64,000 nt of DNA, from assembly GCA_020086605.1 (NCBI GenBank), contig JACBWW010000007.1:26098462-26162461 (forward strand). The letters run 5' to 3'. The DNA is from Lanius collurio (lineage: Eukaryota; Chordata; Aves; Passeriformes; Laniidae). Made by a program: the position numbers and the translations under genes. The notes beneath the pieces are model-generated. The model saw only the letters and a list, made by a program, of their open reading frames with translations, did not search any database and was not told the DNA's origin. Shown one piece after another: positions 13,231 to 25,200 of the stretch (positions are counted from its first letter, which is position 1; the number at the start of each line of letters is the position of its first letter).

Positions 13231-16200
13231 CTGGAGAAAGATCCAGGGAAGAGGTTACACAGGTGGCTTTATAATGCCAAAAGTATAAAGCTGAAATAGC
13301 AGCTGTGTGTCACTGCTCCGTCTACCTCCCTCAACCCACCTCTCACCAGCTTTTCACTCTCAGCAGTGAGAAGTTAAACCTGCATCCCCCAAAGGACACC
13401 TGCCCACCTGCAGTCCAGTCCATGCCTAGTCACTCTGTTATTACTCAACTGGCATCAGCAGCAGCAGTCTTTCCCTTCTAAGCTGCACAAATGTTTGCAC
13501 TGTCTGAGAAGAGATGATTGATGCTACTTTAAAATCCCTTTCCTCCTCTCAGTCTCCCAGTGAGACCAAAATTTTCAGTTCACTGCTTCCTTGAGGCATA
13601 TTTCATAACAGTGATGAACACAAAGCAAAAGAAACACTATACATTTCTTAATTTAAACCTTCCACGTTAACCAGTGATACCATATTGATAGATGGGAGCC
13701 CTGCTGAAGGATCTTTGTCACTTTATAAAAAATCTAAGTATAATAGCATTATACAGTGGTTTGGGTCACTTATCCTTTTCAGGAAGAGGAAGATCCTATG
13801 TGAAGTTTTACCTGTGGCACCTGTCAGTGTTCAACCCTACAAAGCATTGTTTGCACAGGGGTGATGAGTGTGTAAGGTGGCCGGGGCTGTGGGAGGGCAG
13901 GCAGGAGGATGGGCACTGATGAGGGACTTGGATGCAGGGAGTGGGAAGGACATAAGAAGAGCCACTGCAGAAAGAGACAGGGAGGTGAGTGAGCTGGTAG
14001 GGGACAGTTTAGGTGCCCCCTCTCCTGCAGAGCAGAGGGAAGGAAGGGAGGCCACAACAAAAATGTGGTGAGGTGGCAGCTTTGATGAGCTTTTGAGACT
14101 TCCCTCAAGGGAAAGACACCACATTTCCAGCAGCTCTGCAAGGCTGAAAACTGTTCTGCTATCACAAGGGCCATGCAAAGGGCTACACTCTTCTGCTAGG
14201 AGCCAGTTTATGAGTTGTTATCCTGTTCTTGGGTACAAAACAGGGCATATGAAGCTAGTTAAACTATTCCAGTATCCCACTGCACTTGTGCTTGACTCTG
14301 ATCCCACAGGTAAATGCTCTGCCTGCAAACATCTCATTAAAAAAAAAGCTTCCATTAAAAGAAAAACCAAACCATGAAGACTTATCAAAGCAGTGACACT
14401 ACACTGGAAAATATTTAGCAAGCACAAGCATACTGTTGAAAAACACAGTACATTTTTGGAGCATTCACTAACTCTCCCACCCACATGTAGGACTGCCCCT
14501 GAGATGTAAGCAGGGTATGGAGTGGTCCAGCAGCATGGTGAACTGCTAGGAAGGCAACCACCACATGTACTACACCTGCTCTGGACTGGTCCTGGGAGGC
14601 CAACTGGGTCAACACTCTCACCAACTCCTCTCCAAACACCCCCTGCAGCCTGCCTGGCCATGGGCTGCAGGGCTCCAGCAGTTGGGGCATGGGGGAAGAG
14701 GAGCCTTGCATGGGAGCAGGGCCAAAGAGCAGCTCTTCCACCACTCTCCTAGACTGCAACTGTTCAGCCAGCCAAAGAAGCCAGACATCAGCTGTCCACA
14801 GGCATGACCCCACTCAGAGAAGGGCACATAGGAGAACATCAGAAAAACACTATTCTGCAGGAAAATTCCCTTCAGGCATTTATGGTTTCTGATTTTGATT
14901 GCTGAATTTCACTTACAAAAGTTACTCACTGCCCATGCTGTCTGCTCAGCCTGAGCAGTGTTTCTCAGGCCAGCTCCACAGGGTGTGTCTGAAATGTTTT
15001 TCTATCTCAAATAAACAGGACACATGCAGTGCCACGGGAGTCACGAATCGAATGCAGCAGGGACTGGAACTCAAAAAGATCACTGCTCTGTGTGCCACAG
15101 ATTAGGCTGGGAAAATAAATATATGTTGCTCATGCATAACATGCACAGCACAGTTGTTTTTATGCTACTTTCATGTTATTATTTCAAGCAGGGCCCGATT
15201 CATCACTTTGTTATTCCAATTTTACCTTTCTATGAAACAATCTCATCAACATGTAACTGGCATGGACCACACCATCACCAATTTGCTTAAAACAATGAAA
15301 ATCCAGATTATTTAGTAATGTGTAGAGCTTGCTGATTGAATGAGAAAATCTAAAGAACACNNNNNNNNNNNNNNNNNNNNNNNNNNNNNNNNNNNNNNNN
15401 NNNNNNNNNNNNNNNNNNNNNNNNNNNNNNNNNNNNNNNNNNNNNNNNNNNNNNNNNNNNNNNNNNNNNNNNNNNNNNNNNNNNNNNNNNNNNNNNNNNN
15501 NNNNNNNNNNNNNNNNNNNNNNNNNNNNNNNNNNNNNNNNNNNNNNNNNNNNNNNNNNNNNNNNNNNNNNNNNNNNNNNNNNNNNNNNNNNNNNNNNNNN
15601 NNNNNNNNNNNNNNNNNNNNNNNNNNNNNNNNNNNNNNNNNNNNNNNNNNNNNNNNNNNNNNNNNNNNNNNNNNNNNNNNNNCATTCATTCGATAGAACT
15701 CGCTGAAATAAAATAAAATAAAATAAAATAAAATAAAATAAAATAAAATAAAATAACCTGGAACTGTTTAATTTACAAGTACAAAAGAGACACTTCCTAG
15801 AATTTAAGCCTATGGTTTGATACTGCTGTATTATTCAGCACATAAGGTTGGTCTTTAAAGGAAGTCTAGTGTATAAATGAATATAAATATATAATTCTTT
15901 ATATCATTCCAACACAATTTTCCTTAATGTCCAAAAAAAAAAAAAATGAAATAGTGTTTCATTTTAAAGATACTTCTGCATCTATGTAAAAGCTTGGCCC
16001 AAGAATAAGAGTAAAGGGCAAAGAATTAAAACAAGTTCTTCATTTTACCGTTTTTTTTTAGTATTACATGCATTCAAATTTTTAGGGCTGCAAATCTGCA
16101 TTTATGCATTTGTGCATTTGTGCTGAGACAAACCTGACCATCAGCATACTGTATAACCAGAGATCCCAAACCTCACCCTCACTACCTAGCCTCAATTCCC

Positions 16201-19200
16201 ATCAGAGGCAATTTGCTGCCTGCATTTGTCAGCACATTCTGTAGAACGCTCCTGGGCCTACTGCTGTCTGACGCAAGGGAACTGACAGATTCTCACTAAA
16301 TTCAATGTTTAGGTGATGAAAAAAAGCTACCATTAATTTCTAAGGAGTCTTTTGCTTGTTTATTCACCCCAAACTCTATTTTGCATCATATGGCAAGCTC
16401 AGTACTATTGCTTCCTAATGCAGTAGATTCAAAATCTGGAGGTTTAAGATGGGTTATTTTTATTACCATTAGAAAGTTAGTGCACCACTGTACTCTGGCA
16501 CTTGAACAATATCCCTATGTCAGCAAACGGAGGCAAGCTGAGCTATTCCCAGTTTTCTACTGCAAGTGGCCTGAAATAGCATGGCCTTGTGCAACAGTCT
16601 GTGTGGGGCTTCCCTAACACAAGCTCTAAGGGGCACCTTCTCTCTGCAGGAGCAGTTGGCCCACAGGGCTGCCAGGTAGGACCAGCTCCACTGGCCTCTT
16701 GTTTTCAGCGTTCTTCACCCAAATGTCTGCTCCAAAGTCAATCAGCAGCTTCACCAGCTCCACACTGCAATTCCTGGCAGCCATGTGCAGAGGGGAGTCC
16801 AGGCCCTTGCCGCTGTTCACATTTGCTCCTGAACAATAAGAGAAGACAAAGAATAATGACAAGGAACAATCACTATGCGGTAGCCGATTTTTATTCACTG
16901 CACTAGCTGCTATTTCTCTGAATAACACACAAATGCTGTAGCCTGCACCCCGAGGTGGACTCCTTTACACGGGGGCTTGGTGCTGCAATTTGCACAACTC
17001 TCACTTGTTGAGAAGCAGTGGAGCTGTAACTAAGAAAATGATCCCATTGGAACAGTGCAGGAGGAAGTCCTTCACTCACAGCCCAGTCCATGGATATTTT
17101 GAAGCAGGACAAAGATATAGTTCCAGCTACAGCCCACCTTTGCCTCCCATCCCATAAAATACATGCAGGATTTCAACATGCTCTGTACGGGAGGCTTAAG
17201 CTGGCAGGATTTCCAGATGACAAAGTATCTGTTAGGGAAAAAATGCGAGGATGGAAAAGCTCTAGAGGCCCTTGGTAGAAGACGGCCTAAACACCCCTGA
17301 TGAGAGTTCTCCCATTCATTACCCTGGAATAATGACCCCTAAAACATCCTAAGAAAAGTGAGCTTCAGAAGTAATTCAAAACTATTCATAATGTCTTCAT
17401 AGTACACATTCTCATATATAGGCAGCAGTAAAAAAATATTAGTAGAAAAAAGAAAATAGTTGCCAAACATTTAATATTTAGATTAATTTGTATTTGACTT
17501 CTCAAAAAAGGTCATGGTATTAAACAGTGACCTACCTAAAAGGTGATATATATGTTTTTTGCTTGTTTTTTCTAAAGTAGCTTTGTTGATCCATCATTTT
17601 TGTACCAGCTATGTGGCTACTTTAGGCTACATGGCCCCTTTGGCTAGAACTGTACCATTGTAGATAACAAGAAACAGTTTTGTGTAATTATCCAAGTGTT
17701 TAGACTTACAGATAGGTTTGTGTGATGCAGAGCATATAGTACTGAACCTTCTTCTGTGTTGGAAGTGTCTCAAACTTTTTATTAACTCATTGGAAAGTAA
17801 AACATGTTTGCAGAAATACTATGTAAAAGTGGCTGAGCCAGTTGTTTTGGGTAAAGAGGGAATAAAAGAAAAAAATGAAATTTCTTCCTATCCACTTCAA
17901 ATAACTGCAGCATCTTATGCACAGACACTGGAAAGAATAGTCTGTTCCAGGCACAATCAGCCATGTGAAATCCAGGATCACCTATCATTTTGTTGGGAGC
18001 TACAAAGCTGAATTTCTGGGTCAGGAAGACCCTGATCACCTTGCTACCACATTTAACCCAGGGCTGCTATTAAGAGGGAAACATCTCCGGATCCCAAAGC
18101 AGGAGCTCCTCTAAGTCTTTGATGCAAAGGTAATCCAAAGATAGATGTTGCAGGAAACAAAAGTACCCCATTCTTTATTTTTGTTTTTACCTGACTCAAG
18201 CAGCTTCTTGGCACAGTTCAGTTGCTGGTTCTCACATGCTACATAAAGAGGAGTACCCAGGTGCTTGATGTTGTGATCTATATTTACCCCACGGGATGCA
18301 AGGAGTTCGACACATTGTATATGACCTTAAAAGGGATAAAGGAAGAGTCAACTCACAGAAATCAGGCGCTTTTTTTTTCAGCAAATTCTCTGTTGCAGGA
18401 ATGTAGTCTGGCAAAGATTCAATATTTTGTCAAGAGATGGTAGTGTAATAACTTTCATCCACTTCAGTGGATCCAGCCAGCAAAAGAGGAACTGCAAAGC
18501 CACATTCAGCAAAATAGGCTAAAGCCTCACAGGCTAAAGCCCTTGCATTTTATCTGACTCATTTCAGATGTCTATTGAAGATGAGATGAATCACTCTGTG
18601 TTTCTCTCCACTCCTTTTGAAGATCAGCCAGATTTGTCCCTCAAATGTCCACATTGTAGGCAGCTGACTTGACAATGCATCGCCTTCCAGGTGTCACCAA
18701 GTGAACTCAGAGGATCTGACAGCTGAGCTGACCCACCCTTGATGAGCAATAGAGGTGGAAAGAACTGCGCCCCTCATGATGAGACCAATTAGCAAGGCAT
18801 CTTACACAACCCAAGACAAGAAAATTATCTTCTTTATCTCTCTCTTCCACTTCAACATGCTGCTAGCAGCATAGAAAGGAGAGCTGATGCCTGTGGGGTT
18901 ACCTCTCTTAGCAGCTTCATGGATGGGGGATGCCAGGTCACAGGGTGGTTGTAGGGTGGCTCCATGCTCCAGCAGTAAATTCAAGCAAGCCACACTGCCA
19001 CTGACACAAGTGTTGAACAACGGCGTGTGCCAGTCAACAGTCACTCCATTCACCTGGGGCAAAATAACACAATCAGGCAATTTTTTTTTGTCTTCTCATT
19101 ATTTCAGAATTAATGACAATTAACCAGATTCTCAGCAGAAAATAGGTTCTCAATATTTTTCATTAATTCCATGCCAGAACTCCCCACTGCTTCTGAAGAC

Positions 19201-22200
19201 TACAAATTTTCATTAAAATGATCATTAAAAAATATTTTTTTAAATAGCCTGCAAGTGTCTCCTACTGAAAATAAAAAAAAATAAATAAATTGATCAGTGC
19301 CACTCTAGGGTCTCTCAGGAGTTACCAGGCTAAATGTATGCCCAGTTCTCAGTTATCTTAGCTGAAACACACCTACCCACATAGCCCTCTCCTGAAACAG
19401 TCTATTTTTGGCTGAAAGTGTGCAGCCCTTCCTTACTTTTAATATTTTTTTTTTTAATTTTAAACTGAAAGATAATATATGGTAAGGTAACATATGTATG
19501 AATTAATTTTCTTATTTGTTATAATTTTGATGTTAGCTTGAAAAGCAGTGGCCATGAGACACCATTTCACCATTTTTCTTGCAGCTTGTTTCCATTTTCT
19601 TCCCATTTTATTGTCATTTGATCCTAACATTCCTATGCCTCTACTTACTACTCTGAATATTGATACCAATAAGATTCATGTGTGCATAAAATAAAACACA
19701 CCCTTAACTGCTGCAGGATTATAAATCCTTTGCAAGATGAACTTCCCCTTGTTCTTGTAAAAGATGAGATCTTTTCATCCTCATCTAAAGAACAACAATA
19801 ACTGCTCCTTATATCTGTGCTTTTTTGGATTGCTTTATTAGGAAGTGCATTTCATAAGTACCTTAAGCAGAACTAAATCACAGAGATATTCTGCCATGAC
19901 ATCACTTAGCATTAAAGTGTGGTAATACACCATACTAACACTAGAGACAGTCCCTCACATACTCACCTGAGCACCATGTTTTAACAGGACACTGGCACAG
20001 GCAGCATGACCCCCTAGGCAGGCTTCATGGAGAGGAGACACCTGGTCTGCTGTAACAAGATTGACATCACTCCCCTGATAAGATAATGGAAAACATCACT
20101 TCAACAAACAGCTAAAACCCCCATACAAAAACCAACAATATTAAAAAAAAATCCCTTCTGTCTTTAAAGCTTTATGTAATCAGACCTTCCTCAACTACCT
20201 AGAGCTATTAATCTCAAAAAGTAAGCAGATGAAGGGGGTGAAGGGGCTGTGATATTTTGGCTGGAGTGGATACTGGCACAGCATACCCGAGGTCATGCCT
20301 TCTACACACTGATAACCAGCACAGAAAACTTAGTGGACTGTCCAGTGGGACAATACATCCTGTTAGGAGCTCAGCATGATTTGATTTCTACTGCAATGTG
20401 GATAGCAAAGTCTGAAATAAAAGAAAATGATGAAAAGTTGCAACTAGAGTTCTTCTCAGAGTTGTCACTGCTGCCTTTTTCTATCACCCCTCAAGCCTTC
20501 TGACCTCCTGCCCACTGAGTCTGTGGTTGTTTGACTGGGCTGAATCTTGAAATGCTCTTGAAGTATTTTCTGCTCTTTGCCTCAAGGCACCCACTGATGG
20601 AAAGAAATACATCAGAAACATTGGTTTGATTCTACAAGATCTTTCATTTGTAGCGATCTTGGTGCTCCAGAAGACTAAGCTGGAAGAGTCTCCAATGCCC
20701 CTTCTTTTTCCATCAACTTCACAGGTTAAACCCAAAGATTTTTAAGAAACAAAGCAAAGAAATCACTTCTACCTATCCCTGACCTTCTGGAGTGGGACCA
20801 CAGCCTTGGGATATGCTCAGGCACTTCGGAAACAAATGTCTGGGGGACTGAATTGAAGCCTCAACCAGACCCATGCCTGGGTCCAGAGCTGGCCCTCAGC
20901 TGGGTCACCAAAAACTGCGCACAGGTATGCACAGGAGCTGCAGAGGAGCTGCCCACAGCCATGCAGAGATCCCAGTGATCAGGGTCCCATTGCCTATATA
21001 CGAGTTAAAGTATCACCCAGGATAGTCCAATGCATCATCAAATTAGTGCACAAAGCTTGTGCTGGGCAAGGAACTGATTGTAGAAACAAAAAAAAAGCCT
21101 GTTGCATGCAGATTTCACTGTGGCCTGGTTAACATGATTTTCTCACTCTGGAAGTTTCACAGTAAAACACAGACCACATTCACCCACTGAACAAACCCTG
21201 CAGAGACCACGTGAACCCAGTGGAGAGGTACCTGTTCAATGAGTTTCTTCAGAGAAAGCAGGCGCCCATGGATAGAGGCCTCATGTAAAGGAGACCAGTC
21301 TGAAACAAAGTCTGTATAAAAACAAAGACAGGAAAAAGGCTAAGAACTCTATTTCATTAGCATACTTTACTTCAACTCTGTGACCTCTCTTCTACTTTAT
21401 TTGAGCTGCCAAGATTTCTCTGGAGCAGATGCTGGGAGGGAGACAGACAAGACAATGGTTTCTCTCCAAGTGTGTTTTTAACTCATCCCATGTTTGCGCT
21501 GCGCAGCTACGCTCACCTTCAGAAGACAGGAAAGGGATTTGCAGAACACCACCTGGCTCTAGCTGAGCTTGTCCCTCTCTCTGAATTATTTCCAGTGCCT
21601 TTGTTTTCACAATCTTATTGCATTTTATCAATTATCTCAAAAGGAATATGTTTTGAAGGGGGTTTGGCAAATCAGTCATTTACCCCCTACTCAGAGTTCG
21701 TCTAGGGTGAACAACACTTGGCAAGAGAAGGGACCAAAGTACAAGAGACAAATTGTGCTACCTGTTGATTTTGTCTTTCAGTTTTCAGTGTCTGGCATGA
21801 GTGGTGCATTTTAAGTAATAGATGTGTTCTCGGTATTGTTGAAACCACAAAGTGATGTACTGCACATATATACCGTGCAATATTAATAGAGGGAGATCTT
21901 CAGTATTACAGATTTTATGGTTCAGAGCCAACTGACAGCAATAATCCCTCTAGGAGATATTTACATCCCAGCATTCAAAACACAGTGTCTGCTCTATGTC
22001 AATGTCCCAGGTTCCCCCTGGGAAGGAAGGGAAGCCTTTACAGGGGACACTTCACATAACTTCCTGTGGAAAGACATTTTTGCTGCTCTCTGGAGATGTC
22101 CCACTCTCCTTCCACTAACTACAGAGAAAACTCCAGACCAAGTTGCTGGCTGAGTTGCTGAGATTCTCAGGGACTATAACAGAGCACATGAATAGAATGG

Positions 22201-25200
22201 ACTCCTTAACAGCGAGAAGTCTGCCTTCAGCAAAAAACCCTAATAAGCCACTATAATTCTTTAAAATAATGTTTACATATAAGCTGATGATCATAGAGAT
22301 TTTAAATATGAAGAATGTATATTTAAACTAGATATAAAAATGAGATGGTGGAATAATGGAACAGGTTACCTAGACAGGTGGTAGATGTCCCATTCCTGGA
22401 AAGATTCAAGGTCAGGTTGGATGTGGCTCTGAGCAACCTGGTCTAGTGGAAGGTCTTCCTGCTCATTGCAGGGGTGTTGGACTAGACAACCTTTAGAAGT
22501 CCCTTCCCATCCAAACTAGGCTATGAGTCTATGAATTAGCTTTTAAAGAAACTTGTATTCTTTGTTATTAGCATTATTTGAACTCTGCATGCCTCCTTCT
22601 ATGTTCCATGGGCTGCATCCCACAGCAGTTGCACGGCTTCATTAAGTTCACAAACATCCTTTGGCTTTAGCAAATGGGCAGCCAGTTCTGGAAGCTGCGG
22701 TTCTGGTTCTGGCTGACTATCATCAGGATAGTCAAACTAGGCTACAATTATTAAAGCACAGTACTATTAACTGACTAAAATAGCTTTGCTCTAAGTGATG
22801 TGTGTCAAATTGATGCTTATCTGACTGTGCTGTTGTTCTTGCTGATCCTCCCTGTTACTGGTTATTGTGTTTCCAGGGTATATAAAAAAGCTTTTTCCCC
22901 ACTTAGAAACGAATGCCACTGCCTAAATTCCATGAGTTGTAGGGGAAGTATATTTATAGAAATTTCTTTATATTTATTTATAGAAATATAGAGAACATAT
23001 TGAAGAACAAGTTTTTTGAGCTGCAAATGGAACTTATTTTGGCTGCACAAATATAGGCAGCCATTTGTGCAATCTGCCAACTTGTGATATATATCATCAT
23101 GTCAGAATTCTGGTTACTAAGAGGGACATATCCATGTGTGGATTTTATCCATTCAATCCTTGTTTGAGAAAAGACAGGTTTCTACTGAAACTCTAAAAAG
23201 AGCCAGACCAGCCCTCTGTGGACTGGCCATTAGCTTGCTGTTTTCCAAGTATTAACAATGAATTAAAAGATTGACCATATAAACATCAAAGATAAACATC
23301 AGTGGAAAATAAAAGAGTTATGTGCTAACAAGTAATCTAGCTGGGAGTTCTGTAACTGAGAGAAACTGAGAGTTTTATCCTAGGTGGAAGTGGAGTCCTA
23401 TGGAGTCCATCACACCAGTCTTGGATGCCTTGGGAAGAAGGGTATTGAAGGCCTGATGGATGACTAATTGCAATGGCATAATTCCAGATCTGCTGCCATA
23501 AACTGCACAGCCCCAGGCTGATGTCTCTCCTGCCCTATCTCCACCTGCAGCAAACACCTCAACCCTGAAGCAATGCCAGGGAGGCAAGCCCCCTGGAAGG
23601 GAAGGCAGCTTTCCCCAGTTTCTTGACCTAGGGCATCACCTTCTGGCAAATAATAATATTTCTATTTTCTGCCCGCTGCAGGCTGGAACTCATGTTTCTT
23701 GCCTGGAAGGGGAGGGAGGTGCAGTGAATTTCCATGTCTCACTGCCCTCTTTTGCACTTCACAGGAGGCACAGTCAGAATATAAAAGATCTGTATTTACA
23801 TTTTATTAGGGCCTAAGCAAATTCCAGTTCCAACTGACCACAGGCTTTCAAAATCCTGAACTAGTGACTTTCATGAACATGCTCAAAATACTGCCCACCA
23901 GAGCTTGCATGTGAAGTAGCAAGGCTGGTGTATGTGGGGGACATAGCTGTGTTCAGTGTATGTACCACCACTGCAACAAGGATTCCTGATAGTCAAAAAT
24001 ATGTACAACTTCTCTTTCACAGAGAAACAAGACCATTTGTCCAAATTTGAAATTTACCCTCACCTTAGTCCACAGGCTGAGTCAGACTCCATTTGTTCAG
24101 CATCTAGACATCCAAATCCCACTGGCTTTCAGTGGCATTGGGTCACCTAGCTCCCCTTCCACTGCAGAAAAATCCAGCCAGCCCAGGGGTTACATAAAAC
24201 CTCTGGTCATATTTGATTGCTTTGCCATCACTTGGGCACATGACTGGCAGGGTGGTGTATGCAGAGGGAGCCCTGTAGCAATAACCATGCACACACGCAA
24301 ATTCTGGCTGTTCCTTGTGCTCAACAGAGCTTTCACAGGGCCCTTCTACAGCACTGTTTTTTGTGGTGATGGCTGAAGCAACTTTTTCCAACCTCTGACC
24401 ATGTGAGGGCATTGCACCCTCTGTGCCTGTCCCCAGGCTGGTTTGCTTCCATGCCTCTCACGCACAGTGCAGCTTGAAAGGGGCTCTGAAGTCCCTCCAG
24501 TGAGGGTATGCTCTTGCATTCATATTTGCAGACACAAATGCCTACAGCATTATACAGAACAGTATTACAAATGGTGTTTTTCATTGGCAAAGGCTGTCCC
24601 TTAAAGTTTGTGATATACATAGCCTGAGCCAAATACATTCCTGCTGGAAATTGCCAGCAGAGCTTATTGACTCTGCTAAGGAACAGGCAGACATGAAAGG
24701 AATGGACTGAACTCTGATTTTCAAAGGACCAAATGATTTGTGTCCAGTAGTGTGCCGTGTGGGATTCTCTCCTTCCACCCTCCATTTTGCTGGAGCTCAT
24801 CTCCAGTGTGGACTGGTTCTATTCCTAGTGTTAATAATATTGCTGTGCCCTCCCTCTCACCCCAGCCTCAGGCTGTACATATGTGACACACAGGAGGACA
24901 GGCAGGCTACACTGCAGATAGACTGATCAGCCTTGCACTATGGTTTTGTGGTCTTAATTTTCTATTTGGTATTAATGGAAACATTCTGAACAGCCCAGGA
25001 AAGGAGTGAGGACAGCATAAATTTGCATTTTCTGAATTTCCCTCATTCCCTCTGCACTTGCCAGTAGATGAAGGAGTAACTTCATAGAAACAGAGCTACA
25101 TGGAACACATCCAGCTAAGGATATGAAGTAAAATTAACTTATTTTTTTGCCATGTCATATTTTCAATGGCTCTGGGCCAGATTCAGAGCAACAACCAGAG

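Larger units (their letters stand above)
13231..16636 (-). other. ASB9 intron 6
   Basis: The 3.4-kb last intron contains the N gap and the AAAAT microsatellite. A G+C-richer stretch at about 14500-14800 has overlapping frames on both strands, which I do not consider coding. Confidence 0.85.

Noticed and set aside
14218..14813. Two long overlapping minus-strand frames in ASB9 intron 6
   Set aside because: They are open in different frames with further frames on the plus strand, no domain, and lie between well-defined ASB9 exons.
24333..24800. 155-codon minus-strand frame in ASB9 intron 1
   Set aside because: No recognisable domain and no ASB9-like sequence; it does not fit the splice phases of the gene.
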